Origin: Hirudo medicinalis
Taxonomy: Eukaryota; Annelida; Clitellata; Hirudinida; Hirudinidae
Length of the DNA stretch: 64,000 nt
NCBI GenBank assembly: GCA_011800805.1
Contig: MPNW01000135.1
Location: forward strand, 156,187-220,186
Reading direction: 5' to 3'
Positions 63,070-64,000 of the stretch are shown piece by piece. Under the pieces are notes generated by a model, which was not told the origin of the DNA, ran no database searches, and worked only from the letters and a program-made list of their open reading frames with translations. Position numbers and translations under genes: made by a program. Positions within the stretch are counted from its first letter, which is position 1. Every line of letters starts with the position of its first letter.

Positions 63070-64000
63070 CTGCATTCAAAAGAATTACAACCTCATTACG
63101 TTGATGATTAAAACTTTTGCCAATAAAATATTTTGCAGATAAATTCATAAACATAGTTCTGATAAATAGCAGGACCGATTGTAAATATTCAAACGACGAT
63201 GGGATAAATTATAATTATAATATGAAACATTAGAATCTAATTTATTTATTTATCGAAATATCTTTTGTGTCACATCCACAAAAATCCAAGCAGGTTGTAA
63301 AGGCACTAACATGCAAAAAAGCAAAAACTGACATGCCAAGTTGCACAAAATACTGTTTGGTAAAAAGCCAAATCAATGTATCAGTTCCACAACAATAATA
63401 ATAGTAATAATAATAATAACAGTTAACTTGAAAGATTGTTAGATTATGTGTAATTTAATTTACAAATATTACAATAAGTTAATTCATGTGGCATCCTAGA
63501 CATAACATAGCCTAGCAGGCATCAATAATAACATTTACTTGACCTTAAAAATTCAACGAATATTTAAATTATTTATGGGAAACAATGCCCAAGTCCCTCA
63601 TAAAAAACAAAGCAATTTCCTCAGAAATTACATCCACTTAAGTCAGCAGACCAAAGATAATGAGGGAGGTGACAGGATAATGATACTGGAAGTAATAATC
63701 TAAAGCTAAAAATGACAATGATGAGATGGTGATGATGACGACGACGATGATGATGATGATAATGATGATGTTGATGATTAAGGAGATTGCTGATGCGATG
63801 TCGATGTATCAGCAGAGAAATACTTAGAAAAATACTGTTTTTCATTCATTTATAAAATGCCCGGAAAGTCAGATTTAAAAATTAACCCAGCTCTGGATTT
63901 GCTGAGTAATAGTAATTACTGACTCAAATAATTTAATGTCAATTAATTGATATAACTCTTTTTATAATGTTTATAGAATTTGATAAATTATCAAAGTTTT
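63070..64000. other. Large GALNS intron reaching the right edge
   Basis: The exon with the sulfatase signature cysteine and the N-terminal metal-binding aspartates was searched for here on - and not found, so it must lie beyond 64000. The stretch contains AT-rich DNA, an (AAT)n run near 63390-63420 and a (GAT)n array at 63720-63775. The His-rich - frame at 63621-63845 is repeat-derived. Confidence 0.6.

Overview
This is animal (eukaryotic) DNA. Genes are split into many short exons with GT-AG introns of about 70 bp to 3 kb. The background is AT-rich and packed with (ATT)n and (GAT)n microsatellites and broken LINEs and DNA transposons. No bacterial, viral or organellar gene organisation is visible. 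The gene set, base composition and repeat style suggest a lophotrochozoan, most likely an annelid such as a leech; this is inference. The raw open frames are misleading because most real exons are shorter than 60 codons. I built the gene models by reading splice signals on both strands and requiring codon phases to match across each intron.

Layout. 1-1.5 kb: LINE debris on +. 3.6-9.1 kb (+): a small single-pass immunoglobulin-superfamily receptor. 4.4-5.0 and 10.2-10.6 kb: pogo/Tigger transposase relics on -. 11.3-18.9 kb (-): a complete 13-exon LARGE-like bifunctional glycosyltransferase. 20.6-21.6 kb: assembly gap inside an (ATT)n repeat. 22.9-27.5 kb (+): TTLL3/8-type tubulin glycylase. 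27.5-36.0 kb: gene-poor and repeat-dominated, with one orphan exon candidate. 36.0-44.3 kb (+): a 15-exon secreted, probably GPI-anchored, cysteine-rich protein with an ShKT domain. 46.6-47.4 kb (+): a two-exon gene of unknown function. 50.0-51.0 kb (+): a six-exon 90-residue secreted cysteine-rich peptide made by internal exon duplication. 51.3-52.4 kb (+): PLGRKT. 53.5-57.1 kb (-): a syntaxin-7/12-like Qa-SNARE. 57.6-58.2 kb (+): HSBP1, which contains a textbook U12-type AT-AC intron. 59.0-63.1 kb (-): GALNS sulfatase, whose first exon(s) lie beyond the right edge.

The genes are functionally unrelated neighbours (Golgi glycosylation, cilia/axoneme, endosomal fusion, lysosomal sulfatase, stress response), as expected for an animal chromosome, not a pathway cluster. 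The most notable points are: the AT-AC intron in HSBP1; four introns whose only phase-compatible donor is GC; the tandem exon duplication that builds the small secreted peptide; several microexons (10, 14, 28 and 29 nt); a syntaxin membrane anchor written in an ATC microsatellite; and two assembly gaps flanked by the same sequence on both sides.
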